64,000 nucleotides of DNA from Liopterus haemorrhoidalis (GCA_963971575.1 OZ020616.1:59068907-59132906); one strand, 5' to 3'. Shown: positions 1 to 11,805, numbered from the stretch's first letter. A program made the numbers and translations. Notes: generated by a model not told the origin, from the letters alone.

Positions 1-61
1 TACTTCTTTTCTTTTTGATTTGGCATTTTTCTGTGTCTTTTGGTATTTGTAAATAAATTTC

Positions 62-413
62 TATAAGCTTTTCACTTTTATAAGAACAAACTAAGAGAAA
101 ATTTTGTTTTCAACAGTTTGCACCTTTGAAACTGTATGTCATGTTGGTATTACAGAAAAATAATTTGAAAAGTCAGATTATAAATATGCCAGTTAAAAAA
201 ATATCATTTGGCATATTTCATTTTGAATAGTGACATCTTAAATATTTTGAAATATTATATTTAGGTTAGTATAATACTAACCTAAAATAATACAAACATA
301 ACCCAAAACTGTAAAGCCTTTTTTACAATATATCCAAGTTTCTAAAAGTCAGTAATACACTAAATCACCAAAATAACCAGATCTAGTTTGTCTTTACAAA
401 AGTGAACAGCTTA
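62..413. repeat. TIR MITE, 'B' family, copy 1
   Basis: Non-coding element of about 350 bp with inverted ends of about 31 bp: TATAAGCTTTTCACTTTTAT at the left and the complementary GTGAACAGCTTATA at the right. The same ends and the internal AACCAGATCTAGTTTG motif recur at 7530-8016 and, degraded, at 20830-21030. Confidence 0.7.
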
Positions 414-1060
414 TATGAATATTTTCATATGTATGAACAATTTTGTTCTATTTATTTTTTACTGTCTATTATTTATTTGATGTCCCTTTAAATGAAAATA
501 TTTTAATAAAGGTTCTCCCTAATGAAATAATGAAAAATGTGTAATGCGTGGAATTCTAGTTTTGTGAATGAAATGTCCTGATTAATCGAACAGGCAATAA
601 CATAGAGAGGGACGAGCGACAGATGACATACAAGGGTCTTCCCATTGTCATCCAGATAAAACCAATACCTAAACAGCACACAGGGTCGGACTGGCCGCAC
701 CTACACCTACTTAACAACTTTAATACCCAGGGATATCACCATCAACAGGAATAGATTTAATTGTTGAGACGGATAATATACCCAGAAAATAATAGTGAAT
801 ATGAAAATTACTAGAGATTTAATCTTGTGAAGACTAAGATGGAGAGTGTAAATTTTAAATTAGCTCAATAGCTTTGTAGTGTCATATAGTGGTGGATTAG
901 TAAATTGAAGCGGTCCGGGAAACTTTTGTATATAGGACTCAATTAATAGAAATCAGCTGTGGCCACCACAGGACCGACCGCTATCACAAAGTGCTTGTAT
1001 AAAATACAATATAGCAGCAGAGTAGAAATAAATTGTCCTAATATTTTCTAGCAGAGATAT
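414..1060. other. no feature recognised
   Basis: AT-rich sequence downstream of the membrane-protein gene. Short open frames here have no recognisable domain. I see no RNA gene and no clear repeat boundary. Confidence 0.4.
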
Positions 1061-1099
1061 TATTTATCATGACCATGGAAACGTTACATATAAGTATAA

Positions 1100-1830
1100 A
1101 AAAATAAATACTTAATAAAAACTTCAAAAATATCTCAAATAAAAGTTATTAGATATTGCTTTTATAGCAACTTTTGTTAAATAATTTTTTTCTAAATATT
1201 ATTGTTATTCGCAAAAATCTTAAAATCGACACGAGTAAACTCCCATTTCTAGTCAACCGATTTTTACCAAAAGTTGATCAACTCGTGCCATTGATGTCAA
1301 AAGCTTAAATATGAAGTTTCATAAAAATCCTTTTAGCCGAATTTGCTCTGCACGTGTACATAGACAGACGGACGGACGGACGAACAGACAGACAGACAGA
1401 CATACAGACAGAGAGACAGACCGACAGACAGACCGACAGATAGACCGACACACAGACCGACAGATATCATGCTAAAAATAATCAAAACGTTATGTAGGGA
1501 CCTCAATTCGTGGAGATCCATCGAAATCTCGAAATGTCAAAATCGGTATGATCACAATACCTCCCTTATACCATGTGTTCAAAAAGAAATTACATAAGGG
1601 TTGGCTGTGGAAAAATAAAATAATGTGTACTGCAAGCTTTAACTGCCAATTAATTAATCATAATTTTCTATGCCAACAACAGTTTCTTTGCTGTACCTAA
1701 ACGTTAGTCAATTGTTATATAAAGCTTGCAATAGACATTATTTTATTTTTCCAAAGCCAACTCTTATGTAATTTCTTTTTAAACTCATGGTATATGTTGA
1801 CGGTCGGTAAAAACAAAAAAGCCGATATTA
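1100..1830 (-). repeat. Family 2 foldback element, one arm
   Basis: One arm of the GTCT-bearing family 2 repeat: the 'tcgacacgagtaaactccca' block, then GCACGTGTACA, a GACA/GACG tract (about 1360-1465), then a block matching 59388-59505 and 60072-60188. The outer end is split by the 220-bp MITE at 1571-1790 and resumes as 'tatgttgacggtcggtaaaa'. Confidence 0.75.
1571..1790. repeat. 220-bp hairpin MITE with TA duplication
   Basis: Inverted arms of about 65 bp, almost identical, starting CCATGTGTTCAAAAAGAAAT and ending with the complement CTCATGG. It splits the end of a family 2 copy: uninterrupted copies read 'ccttatatatgttg' at the same place (59374 region, reverse complement), so the target was TA and was duplicated. 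Confidence 0.85.
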
Positions 1831-2630
1831 GGACTTTCTCCTCTAGTTTTCCCAGAACTGTTACTACAAATTCTAATAAAGATATTTTATGACCCATTTC
1901 ACGCGTAATACCTATAAGACGAATTGATTGATGAGTGGGGCCAAAAGTCCCGAATGTTTATGTTCAAAAAGATAAAGAAATTGACATAAATTCACTGATA
2001 GGCGTGAAAAAAGTGTTAAGTCTTATCTTCTTACGTATGACTCACCTGCGTTTTCGCCCCCACCAGCGAATTGTTTGCCAAATTTGCTGATACCTCCCTG
2101 TTACAGTATATACATTTTGTGGAATATATTTGGTCTTCCTCTCTAGGTTTAATAATGAGAAGTGACAAATGTAAAAATTTATTGAATTGGTGTCCATTTA
2201 ATCAAATGTAATAAATTAACAAAATTGTCTGACGTACATATGTTCGTTTGTAGAGTTAATGAAAGAATTTCCACAAGTCATTTTATGTTAACGAGTAACC
2301 CAAAATATCATGCGTCATTGGCATATTAAGGGAATTGAGGTTTGAGTGACTTACATTACGAGTTCCTTGTTCTGTAACTGATCTTTATGACCACCAAGAG
2401 CGCGATCCTCCGTATATACATGAATACTTCAGAAGAATTTAGTTCACCGATGACCGTATAAAAAAAGTATATAGTTCAACCGAAAGAGTTATCAAATTTA
2501 ATGTCATTCGTTAGAAGGTTAAGAAAGAAATATGACTGTTTTAATTGCTCTCCCTGCAACCACGTTAGAAAGGATGGATATACACAGTGACAACGCTAGT
2601 GAGGGGTCCGGGGGTGGGGGAGGGTCCCAT
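1831..2630. other. no gene recognised
   Basis: AT-rich stretch without a convincing open frame. The last 50 bases (CAGTGACAACGCTAGTGAGG...) resemble a hAT-type MITE end like the one at 60250, without a matching partner. Confidence 0.4.
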
Positions 2631-2681
2631 TTTTAGGGTTTTGTAGGTATGACCAAAAAACCCTTATACCGTCATTTTGTC

Positions 2682-2715
<34 letters not shown>

Positions 2716-3674
2716 TCGGTAAAAATTGTAGCCAAACGGCTAAACCTAGAGAGTTGAAATTTGGCATGCTTATACAACTCTTTGACCCGCACATATGAAA
2801 AATACTAAAACTTCTAAAAAACATATCCCCCTAAAAATATAAACAAATATGTGTTCATCGAAAAAAAAAAAAATATTTTTTTATAATTCTGAGTAGGGTA
2901 TCAAATGAAAGCCCTTGGTACGTGGATTAACGATCAAATTTTTATTTTTGCAAAACAAATTATTTTGAAGCGATTTTTGCCAAAATTGTGCAAAAATATT
3001 TTTGTCCCACACCCTGTAGCCCAGATGGTTTAAACTAAAAATCTGAAAAAATTCTAAGTAATGTACATTGGTGTGAACCGGAATAGTTCAACAGGAATTT
3101 TTGATCAGATTAGGTTTTTGGAAAAAAACGCATTTTTTGTGATTTTTGGTTAATAATGTACACAAGTTATAGCTTTGTAACAAGCAACACTCTAACGTGT
3201 GTGCTGGTCTAGTGGTATTTGACGCTGATTTTTCACCCTTGGAGAAGAGACTATATATATTTTTTTTTTATTTTAATTTCTATATTGTTTAAATTATTTT
3301 TTCAAAATTCTAATTATATTTTGGCAAAAGTTGCATTTAATTTTTAAAAGCGTAAATTTAATAGCCAGTGGAAATTGTTTAAATTATAATTTAATTCTGT
3401 TTCAATGTACACGAAATCAGAGGGGCGGAACTTATAACAACCAATGGAAGCCATAGGCGCAATTTTGAAATTCTTAATGAACCTTGCTATATAAAAAAAA
3501 ATACTGCACATATTTAGAAACCTAAATAATGGTATTAGGCGTTCGAATTAAAATTAACAAAAAAAATATTTTAATATAAAATTTGTTTTCGCATCCAAAA
3601 TAATCATCATTCACTTACTTAATACCTGCAAAACCCTGAAATGTGTGAAAATTCACACTTCACATCAATTTTTT
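2631..3674 (+). repeat. Family 1 repeat, near full length
   Basis: Begins TTTTAGGGTTTTGTAGGTAT, followed by a (GTCT)n tract near 2681-2713 and the conserved block 'agagttgaaatttggcatgc'. It ends with the 16-bp palindrome GTGTGAAAATTCACAC (3643-3658) and CACTTCACATCAATTTTT. The two ends share an inverted AGGGTTTTGYAGGTAT motif. The central tRNA-like module keeps only an A-box-like half (about 3196-3225). Confidence 0.85.
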
Positions 3675-3830
3675 GTATCTCTTTAAAATAAAGGATTTAT
3701 TCGAGGTACAGCGTTTCAAAAAAACACCCTGTATAGAGCACAAGGTTCAAAAAAAAAACTATTTATGGACAAAACTTACTGCTGCTCGTTTGACAAATTG
3801 TTATACTCCTACTTCTGTCGTACTAGCTAA

Positions 3831-4762
3831 TGCCGGGTTTACATTGGTAGAGTAAAAGAGCTAGTAACTAGCGCAAGTAACTAAAAACTAGTTACTATCC
3901 CTGTGTAAACAGTTGACAATGTGACTAGTAGACTAGCTTCTAGTAATTGGGCTAGGATAGCAGCTAGCTCGTCAACGAATTTACTAGCTACTACCTTTTC
4001 CCCCACTACGCAAAACTGAGTCATTTCAAATTGGCGGCAAGCGGTAACCTGTCATAACAAATAGAAAAAAAAATCAGGTAAGTTATAATTTATTTACATA
4101 AATTGCATAACATTGTTTTATTAATTGATGATTTCTGCAATCATCTGTGAAATAGCTGCCTTTGATACACAGAAAAGATGTAGATAATTATTTCCTGTGA
4201 CTAGGAAATAAAGTGTTAATTCCAATTTTATACTTGCTGGAATCGCATCCCTCATTAGTGTATCAGTTCGCTGTATTAATGGACTAACTAAATTTAATAG
4301 CCTATTAAAATCATCTGGTGTTATTCTTAAACACAGTCTGTACTCTTTTTGATCTTCCACAACTAATTCACGAAATAGAAGGGCTGATGCGCCATGGGTA
4401 GCTCTTCTATCAATCCATTTTTTAAACCATTTTCGTTTAGACTTATATTCTGTACCAATTTCTTCAATAAGACGATCAGTCATTTCCTCCACAAGAAATG
4501 ATGTAATACAAAATACCATTTTTAATGGCATCACGCTGGCGACGATGTTTATTCATATTCATATATTTTTTGCAAAAAGATAATTGCACAACAAAATCAG
4601 AGTGAAGATGTCAAATGTGTTTTGACACTTACTATCCAGATAATAAGATAGTATGCCAATTGTGTACGAATACCTACTATCCCGAAAATAAGATAGTAGA
4701 GTAAAGCGCGTGGTACTTTCGCTAGTTACTAACTCTTTTACTCTACCAATGTAAATCTGGTA
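3831..4762 (-). mobile_element. Truncated PIF/Harbinger transposon
   Basis: A 932-bp element with TIRs of about 45 bp (shared core TTTACATTGGTAGAGTAAAA) flanked by TAA at 3828-3830 and 4763-4765. The 3-bp TWA duplication is the PIF/Harbinger signature. It encodes only the N-terminal part of a Harbinger-type transposase on the minus strand; the DDE catalytic region has been lost by internal deletion. Confidence 0.85.
4121..4534 (-). pseudogene. PIF/Harbinger transposase, N-terminal fragment
   Basis: An open frame of 137 residues resembling the N-terminal half of HARBI1-like nucleases. A basic W-containing segment (KRKWFKKWIDRR) precedes THGASALLFREL and FNRLLNLVSPLIQRTDT. An ATGNNYLHLF segment and a helix with the pattern VSKAAISQMIAEI follow; in the family these read LATGNSY and VSKSTISRII. 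The protein stops there, so none of the three catalytic acidic residues is present. It lies inside the TAA-flanked TIR element, so it is transposon debris rather than a host HARBI1 gene. The start is uncertain; the family-like sequence begins near residue 20. Confidence 0.8.
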
Positions 4763-4765
4763 TAA

Positions 4766-5380
4766 TAGCCATGGATGCAATGCGCTCTTTTTTCTTCATA
4801 TTTAATCCATACATCCCCCATAAACAATATATTCCAAAAGCATATATTCTCAATTACAGTTTTTATATCCAGTGATTTTTTTTCTGTTTGTCCATTAATT
4901 CCGGACAAAAGCATATTATATTGGTGATATATGCGGTGCCTCAGGCAGAAGCCGAGCGTTCTATCTGACACGTGGTAGGGACATGTCTTTCGCTTGGTTA
5001 CACCTCTGTGGAAGAGAGCCATAGAAGTCAAGGTCGCCTTCTATAACCACTTATTCACTCGGAAAATTTTAAGGATAAATGTGTAAAATAGCTTTTTACG
5101 AAGATACTTTTACACTCGACTGCTAATTGGTTTATTTCTATAAACCTTCTTTACAAAATCTCAGGTATAAAACCATTTAACACCCCATAATCACTACTAT
5201 TTAATAAATTGACAAATTAAAACCAATTTCAAAATAAATAACACCCCACAAAATACCTTTGTGTCCTCTCAATTTATAAAACAAAGCCCAGATAATCCAA
5301 ATCTGAAAATCTCAGTTCCACATCTGCCACCGTTTTCGAATTATGTTGAAATAAAACCTAGCGCACCAAGTTGAAAATTA
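4766..5380. other. no gene recognised
   Basis: Immediately right of the Harbinger. A minus-strand open frame of about 95 residues (4738-5031) crosses the transposon end and has no recognisable domain. The rest is AT-rich. Confidence 0.4.
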
Positions 5381-5389
5381 GTTGGTGAT

Positions 5390-5482
5390 GCCATCTATGA
5401 GAGGAGAAGCGAACTATATACATAAGAAAACTATAAGTCACGCCATCTATGAGAAAGGAAGCGAACTATATACGTAAAGATA
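5390..5482 (+). repeat. 52-bp tandem duplication
   Basis: Two adjacent units with period 52, each containing GCCATCTATGAGA and AAGCGAACTATATAC. They differ by a few substitutions. Confidence 0.75.
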
Positions 5483-5906
5483 TCCAAACTTTTAAGCGGA
5501 ACTAAAAGGAATTTTTATTTTTGTTGTATTAATCTCCCTTTTTAATAATTAATGTGGGATTTTGATTGAGTTATTTCGAAAGCCACATAGCCATAAAACA
5601 AATGCTTATCGTATCCATAAAAAAGGCAAAATATTATTTTATTTTATTTTTTTTTTGCTGTAGCTACTAAAGACATTATTATTTTTGTTTGTATGTAAAT
5701 ACAAACTAATAAAAATTAATTTATTGTTTTTAATTTACTATTTTTTAGCCGTCTAGGAACTTTATCATATCAAATAACTTTTATATCTAATCACCATTGC
5801 ATATATGTTGCCATGGATATGAGCTTGTTTTCATAATTTGCTATGTTGCAAATGAAATAACTCACTTCATTAACATATGTGAAACATGTATGTTGCTCCT
5901 TAAATA
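5483..5906. other. AT-rich, no feature
   Basis: Long A and T runs only. A stretch near 5478-5520 weakly resembles the end of the MITE at 7115. Confidence 0.35.
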
Positions 5907-6611
5907 ACACAGGTCTACAAAAAAAAAAAAAGGGTCATACCCAGACATGCGATACCTGGTTTCCGAAGTATTTTTGCTCGCTGATCACGAATCTGTGGTC
6001 GGTTTGTCCCCATCAGGTCCTAAAACCTTGCTAAGGTCAAATCCGAAAATATGATTAAAAAAATCTAAAAAAATTCATATGGGGGTGTTAGAGGTGGGGG
6101 TGATTACGAATCCAGTGTCCGTATTTCAAATATTTAAACCGCAGGTATCTATCTTGTACCGTTTTCATGATAGAATTTTTTGAAATTTTGAAAAAATGAA
6201 ATAAAAATCAAAATTTTCAAAAAATTTTTTTTTCTTAAAAATGAAATCTAAGGCTATTTAGGACCTCAGGATTATAAAATTCCGACCGCAGGTCTTTAGC
6301 TATCATAGTATTTAAGGTGTGTCCGTAATTTTTTTAGGAATTTTTGGAGGTGTTTCGACCCTTTGACCTTGAACAGATTTTGACCTTCTCTTGATAAATC
6401 AAACAGACACTGGATTCGTAATCAGCGACCTCAAAAACCCCCATATGAATTTTTTTAGATTTTTTTAATCAAATTTTCGGATTTGACCTTAGCAAGGTTT
6501 GAGGACCTGATGGAGACAAACCGACCACAGATTCGTGATCAGCGAGCAAAAATACTTCGGAAACCATGTATCGCATGTCTGGGTATGACCCTTTTTTTTG
6601 TAGAGCTGTGT
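5907..6611. repeat. 705-bp foldback element
   Basis: Arms of about 175 bp (5907-6087 and 6434-6611) are close inverted copies: both hold GGGTCATACCCAGACATGCG and TGCTCGCTGATCACGAATCT in complementary orientation. The middle has no coding potential. The whole unit could fold into a long hairpin. Confidence 0.85.
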
Positions 6612-7112
6612 AATTCACCCGGTATATGATTTCTGTAACTAATAATTTTTCTATGTTTTATTCAGCTACTGAAAATGGCTACTTTGTAGCCGAAATGTAC
6701 ATTTAGTGATAATAAAATAATTTGTGAAGTAAGAATTATTTTTTATTTTACCTATATACATAAAATTTTTGGCGTAATTTTCTTAAAAATAAAATTTTGC
6801 TAGTTTATCCATATATCAAGAAAATAATAGGATATGTCGATACGTCACACTGACCACGTGGCTTTCATATCCATGGCCGGAGGTCTAGAAATGGAGAACT
6901 TACCTTTTTTGCCCTTATATCGTTACCTAAGTTTGAGGAACCTATTATTTTTATTTATTTAGTTATTTATTTTATTCACGTATCAAGAGTTTTCATTTAA
7001 TACCCCCCACAAAATTTAAAAATAAATATTTTTTCCGATAAAAACTTTTCTTCGTGTTAATGTTTTTTTCTGGTGTCATTTTGTTTTTTTATATATGTAG
7101 GTAAAAATGCAG
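6612..7112. other. no gene recognised
   Basis: AT-rich. The stem-loop-like 'aaatggctactttgtagccgaaa' near 6672 resembles the tail at 57285-57305 and 58270-58290. Confidence 0.35.
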
Positions 7113-7114
7113 TA

Positions 7115-7512
7115 CAGTCTGTTTCAAACGGTTAGGCGGAACTAAATGGGAATTTCGTTCTTTTAGGTTGTCACGAGAAAGGACCTTGTTTGGTTTATTT
7201 CATTTTTTACGTTGGAATGTCAAAATTTAAAATTCCAACAATGAAACCATGGAAACGAATGACATTAAATTATTTTTTTTCATATTTTAATAAAAAAATA
7301 CATAAATAAATGGGAAATTTGTATTAAGAAAGACACAAAAAATCAAAATATAAAGAAAATGACATTTTAAAATGATATTAACCTTAACAAAAAAATGTTT
7401 ATTGTAAGTATGATTTACAAAGCTTAAACAAAACGGCCGAAAAGCACGATTTAAACGATGAAAGTAACTAGACTGCAAAATCTAGTTCCGCCTAACCATT
7501 TGGAACAGACTT
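7115..7512. repeat. 398-bp TIR MITE
   Basis: Inverted ends of about 30 bp (AGTCTGTT...GGTTAGGCGGAACTA at the left, the complement TAGTTCCGCCTAACC...AACAGACT at the right) with TA on both sides (7113-7114, 7513-7514). No coding content. Confidence 0.8.
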
Positions 7513-7529
7513 TAAATTATATTAATAAG

Positions 7530-8016
7530 TATAAGCTGTTCACTTTTGTAAGAACACACTAAGAGGGAATTTTGTTTTCAATAGTTTGCACCTTTGAAAC
7601 TGTATGTCATGTTGGTATTAAAAAATGTCACTTTTTTAACATGTCGATCCATTTGACATATGTCATAATGAAAAATGATATTATCTGTCTCATTTTGTAA
7701 TACGGAACTAACAGTAAAAGTTCATTTTTTATGTTGTATATTGACAATACATTTATAATATTATCATAGTATTGGTCCACACGGATACGCCAAAGTCTGT
7801 TTACACCACAACAGTCACCAAAGTAACCAGATCTAGTTTCGTATTACAAATTGAGACGGATTATATCTTAATTATAATGATCATAATCTTATCAACCTAA
7901 AGTCGGTTTTACAGCGTAAGGAATATTTTTAATTGATATTTAAAGTCAGTAACACACCATAAAACTAACCAAAATAACCAGATCTAGTTTGTTCTTACAA
8001 AAGTGAAACAGATTAT
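7530..8016. repeat. TIR MITE 'B' family, copy 2, carrying a nested MITE
   Basis: Ends match copy 1 at 62-413: 31-bp TIRs around CACTTTTGTAAGAACA. It is interrupted by the 183-bp MITE 'A' at 7681-7863. Both families carry AACCAGATCTAGTTT near one end, suggesting a common origin. Confidence 0.75.
7681..7863 (-). repeat. 183-bp TIR MITE 'A', copy 1
   Basis: TIRs TTATCTGTCTCATTTTGTAA at the left and the near-complement AATTGAGACGGATTA at the right, with TA on each side. Same length as, and in inverted orientation to, the copy at 34859-35041. Confidence 0.85.
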
Positions 8017-8757
8017 ACGTAGCTGATTTAATAATTTTCAATAAATGTTTTATTGTATTTTTCCATGTTTAGGGAATAAATATAATGATGCCACACATAA
8101 TAAAAATCATTTAACATATTCTGAATAGAGTAACAATAGTTGTACCCTCTTGTAGGACAGTGAAAAAGGCAAACACCTGGCCACCAACAGATCGTAAAAT
8201 CACCAGAAAATTACCCAAAAAAACTAACAATTTTAGGGTAAAATATCTATTGTTGTCAAGTTGCGTCATGCTTAGAACTAATGCACTGTGCATAATTGCG
8301 GGTTCGAATCTCGTTGGGGATCTTTTATAAGCACGAGTGGATGGAAAATTGTCAAGAAATACAAGAAAAAAAAATTCATTCAGTAAAATTTTGAATAGTG
8401 TTAATTATAGATTTAAGACAGCAGCTGACAAAAGAAAGGTGTGTTTCACAAGACTTTACAAGCCGATTGATCCACAATAAACCGATACACAAATATATAC
8501 AGAGCGTTTATTAATTCCTGAGCGTTATGTAATACTTGACAGAAACATTTAGTTATCAAACTTATTACCAAGGACATGTACACATAGGCATACGAATTAA
8601 TTATTAAATGAACACTGTTTTTCTCTACACGCCAATGAGATGATAACAAATATTAAGTTCGCAACAGATTTTCGTTGTTCCTCGGATGAGTTCGGGCCAA
8701 CGAAGTAATCTGATTGGATCTTCGTTAAATTGGGAATTTCAGCTGTGAATTAGAATA
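8017..8757. other. no gene; one tRNA-like stretch
   Basis: Contains a tRNA-like patch at about 8256-8320 with a B-box-like GGGTTCGAATCTC and a weak A-box-like GCGTCATGCTTAGAAC. No plausible acceptor stem, so not called as a tRNA gene. The remainder is unassigned. Confidence 0.4.
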
Positions 8758-8906
8758 CAGCAGCGGCTCCTGAGTACGCGCTGCGGAGCTGCAGCTCTTA
8801 CTTCAAAATAATAAAAAAAATATCTTTTTTTGAACTCAAAATGCATTTAACATAGTAATTGTGGTGTGAAAATGCTTTTTTAAAATATATTTTGAACATT
8901 AGATGC

Positions 8907-9423
8907 CAGGGCTTCGAACCGTTATTTTTTTCGTTTCGGTTTTCGTTCCGGTTCAATTAAAAAAATTTATATCGGTTCGGTTCCGGTTTTCGTTCCGGCA
9001 AAAATAACGTTTTTTTTCGGTTTTCGGTTTTCGGTTCAGTTCCCGAGTGATAAATTTTTAAATGCTTTTATATATATTAGAAATTTATTTTCTACTATAA
9101 TTTAGAAGAACATTTTATTCCTTATTCTGTGATAATATTACCAAGGTCGCTGCCAGGAGGGAGTTCTGGGCGTTCAACCCCCCTCCTCCGAAATAATAGA
9201 AGCGCATTTTTTAAATTATCAGTTAAAAAATTACGAATTACGATTTTTTTCTGCTTTTCAGTTTAAAAAATCATCTTAAATAAAATGTATTTTATATTCA
9301 CTCACATAAACGTTATCTGAACCGAAATAAACCGATATTCTTTTTCGGTTCAGTTCCGGTTTTCGTTCCGACAAAAATAACGGTTTTTTTCGGTTTTCGG
9401 TTCAGTTCCGGTTCGAAGCCCTG
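8907..9423. repeat. 517-bp hAT MITE
   Basis: Perfect 15-bp TIR CAGGGCTTCGAACCG with 8-bp flanks ttagatgc and ttaaatgc (7 of 8 match), the hAT duplication length. Subterminal regions are rich in the motif CGGTTTTCG on both sides, forming short arrays. Confidence 0.85.
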
Positions 9424-9741
9424 TTAAATGCTATTGTTTCATGAATATTTACAAGTTTCCTTTGAATAAGCCTACGTCGCGCTGTTTATATCCTAGCGTC
9501 AAGGAAGTGCAAATGTAGGCTTGTAAAAGGGAAGCGGTGCTTAGGCATTAGTGATAAACTGGTGGGGATCGGAGCTAGAATGCTGTTAGAGTCAGAATAA
9601 CACTGATCACAGTACTATGAAATTATTTAATGTATTTATTTAAGTCGTTACGTTTCTAACTTTTTCTTTTAAATTTATATAAGTATCTTAGCTTAACAAA
9701 TACGTTTCGTATTTTAGATTATAAAACAATAGGTTTAAAAA

Positions 9742-9891
9742 ATGAATACTGTCAAATCATTATTGGAAATTCCATTTAACAGACGAACCTTAGAAGAAAA
9801 AATTGGTATTAAGAAATTGGAGCGACACACACCAAATTTAAATATTAGTTATTATTACGGAAAGTGCAAAAAGCAAAAATTTTATTTATAA
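9742..9891 (+). pseudogene. hAT/ZMYM-type transposase, N-terminal remnant
   Basis: A short frame of 49 codons containing SLLEIPFNRRTLEEKI and IKKLERHTPNL, a pattern I recognise from the start of ZMYM/TTF-type hAT transposase-like proteins in insects. A frame-shifted continuation (FNRVSYDETSWL) follows before the sequence decays. No catalytic region remains. It sits inside the hAT-like element 8758-10002. Confidence 0.5.
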
Positions 9892-10177
9892 GAGGCAATT
9901 CAACAGAGTCTCATATGATGAAACGTCGTGGTTAAATACCTAAACCTATCCTTGTATTATAATTTGCAGCTCTGAGTCCCAAAAAGTCACGAGCCGCCAC
10001 TGAGTCTTACCATAAATCCTGTCACATAGTTTTCAATAAAAATCCACAAGATGACTAAAGATATTTTAATTTTCTTTTAGTACATAATGCATACTTTTTA
10101 AACCAAAAACACCAATCAATTTTCAAAATGAACATCGCTTTTAATTCTCTGCTCGTTTTTTATAGATTGGCCATAAG

Positions 10178-10406
10178 TAGGGTGACCAGATTTCAGTGAA
10201 GGGAAACCGGGACACAGGGAAAAAAAAAGGTCTTTTTTTCCTCCCAGATCCAAGTGAAGAGCAAAAAAAAAAGGTCCTCATCTCCCAAATTCAAAGTGAA
10301 GAGCAAAAAAAGCCTCACCTCAAAAACCGGGACAATCGACCGTCCCGAGAACATTTTTCGGAACACCGGGACAATTGACCTAAAACCGGGACGGATGGTC
10401 ACCCTA
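10178..10406. repeat. 229-bp hAT-type MITE with perfect 8-bp duplication
   Basis: TIR TAGGGTGACCA at the left and TGGTCACCCTA-like at the right, flanked by the perfect 8-bp direct repeat gccataag (10170-10177, 10407-10414). The interior repeats ACCGGGAC and long A runs. Open frames across it on both strands are by-products of low complexity. Confidence 0.9.
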
Positions 10407-10414
10407 GCCATAAG

Positions 10415-11377
10415 ACTTTGACAGTTCTCAAAAAAAGACCTACTTCTATTACTCATTTATTTATATATTTATTAATTTATTATAAGTGCAAATTCGTAAT
10501 AAAATTGGGATATTTAGGGTAAGGATATTGTTTTTAAATAAACTTTCTACACTCTAAATTAAACTGATTGTATCTTTAACAAATACATGTATTATACAGA
10601 CATCTTATGTTACATTTTTATGATAACAATGTAAGTGCAACACATTTAAGCTGACGATATCGGAGACTTGCGACGAAAGAGTTGCCCAAAAACGGTAACA
10701 ATAAATTAGATATAGATACAAATAGAGATTTCAAAAACAAATATTACAATCATATTCGCCAGAAAAAGACGAAGTTACTCGTCATATATTCCATCATATC
10801 ATATTATGTAATATTAGTATAATTTAAAAAAAATATATATTTGAAAATATACCGAATGGCGTGACTTTGAACTAAGATCTTGCCCAACACACAAAATTTA
10901 AAACTTTTTTAAAAAATACCAGAAGATTTTATTAAAACTTTTATATTTGTAAATTAATAAACATAAATATTAATGGTTATTGTCACTCTAACGTCCTCGC
11001 AAGTTGCCCTAAGATCGCCATTTATTTTCTACTTAATCCACTATAAACTACAAAGAATAAAAACACACTTTGACTAGAATATTTTTCAGTCTCTTTTGGA
11101 AATTTGATCCTGAGTCGCTTATTTTGATCTCAACCTTCAGTCTAGATTTGTTTTGATTATGTTTAAATTGTTTAATTTTTATTAAAATATGGTCCAACAA
11201 ATACCACTAGACAAATGTAGTATCCCCGCTATTATTAAGGGGGTCGTCATTTTGACATTCATTTTTATTTATAAATTTGACAAAATAATCAATTATATCT
11301 TTTTTATTTTTGTTTGCCTGAGATAAAAATTTTTGTTCTCTTTTTAAACACTGCCCATGAAAATTCTGGTAAAAAAT
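10415..11377. other. no gene recognised
   Basis: AT-rich sequence 3' of the membrane-protein gene, possibly including part of its 3' untranslated region. Complementary 14-mers (GACGACCCCCTTAA and its complement) occur at about 11232-11248 and 12787-12803, bracketing two mariner remnants. Confidence 0.35.
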
Positions 11378-11475
11378 ACGAGGTGTGCAAATTAAGTAAC
11401 CGGCTTGGCAACATAGCGTTTGATCTGGCAACATTTGAGATGCGGGACTCGGAGGGGAGGCAATAAGTGTGTATG
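11378..11475 (+). mobile_element. Solitary mariner end fragment
   Basis: About 95 bp (ACGAGGTGTGCAAATTAAGT, then AACATAGCGTTTGATCTGGC) matching, in complement, the terminus of the mariner at 55790-56665. No transposase sequence is attached. Confidence 0.7.
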
Positions 11476-11805
11476 TCATATCTAAATGGTTTGAAGGAAC
11501 AATATGTCGTTTTTATTTTATCCATTATTATTCTTCATTTTCATCTGTCAACAAACGAAATAATTTGCAATTAAGAATGTAGCTGTAATGGTTAAAATTT
11601 GGAGCAAAACAATACACCATTATGCATTCTAAAACAAAATATTAATGATTACTTAGTTATATTTTTTAAAAACGTAATATGTAAAATTGTAAAACTTTCA
11701 TATTATTTAAAAACGTAACCTATAAATATATCTTCGAATCCTTATTTATATATTTATAAAATCATTATTCTATAATATAAAGTATCTGGACTGTATATAT
11801 TAGTA

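Larger units (their letters stand above)
8758..10002 (+). mobile_element. Degenerate hAT-like element with nested MITE
   Basis: Left end CAGCAGCGGCTCCTGA and right-end complement CAGTGGCGGCTCGTGA match at 13 of 16 positions, typical of hAT TIRs. Inside are a 517-bp nested MITE (8907-9423) and the start of a transposase-like frame at 9742. The 8-bp flanks do not match, so the duplication is eroded or the end is misplaced. Confidence 0.55.

Noticed and set aside
1333..1521. Frames rich in repeated VGLS, TDRR or RLSV residues (also at 14882-15157, 59371-59638)
   Set aside because: These are translations of GTCT/GACA microsatellites.
4738..5031. Minus-strand 97-residue frame next to the Harbinger
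   Set aside because: It crosses the transposon boundary and has no recognisable motif or splice context.
8256..8320. tRNA gene
   Set aside because: The B-box-like part is good, but I cannot form an acceptor stem or a proper D-arm, so a tRNA-derived repeat is more likely.
10193..10456. Lys/Phe-rich frames on both strands
   Set aside because: They lie inside the 229-bp hAT MITE, where long A runs keep frames open.
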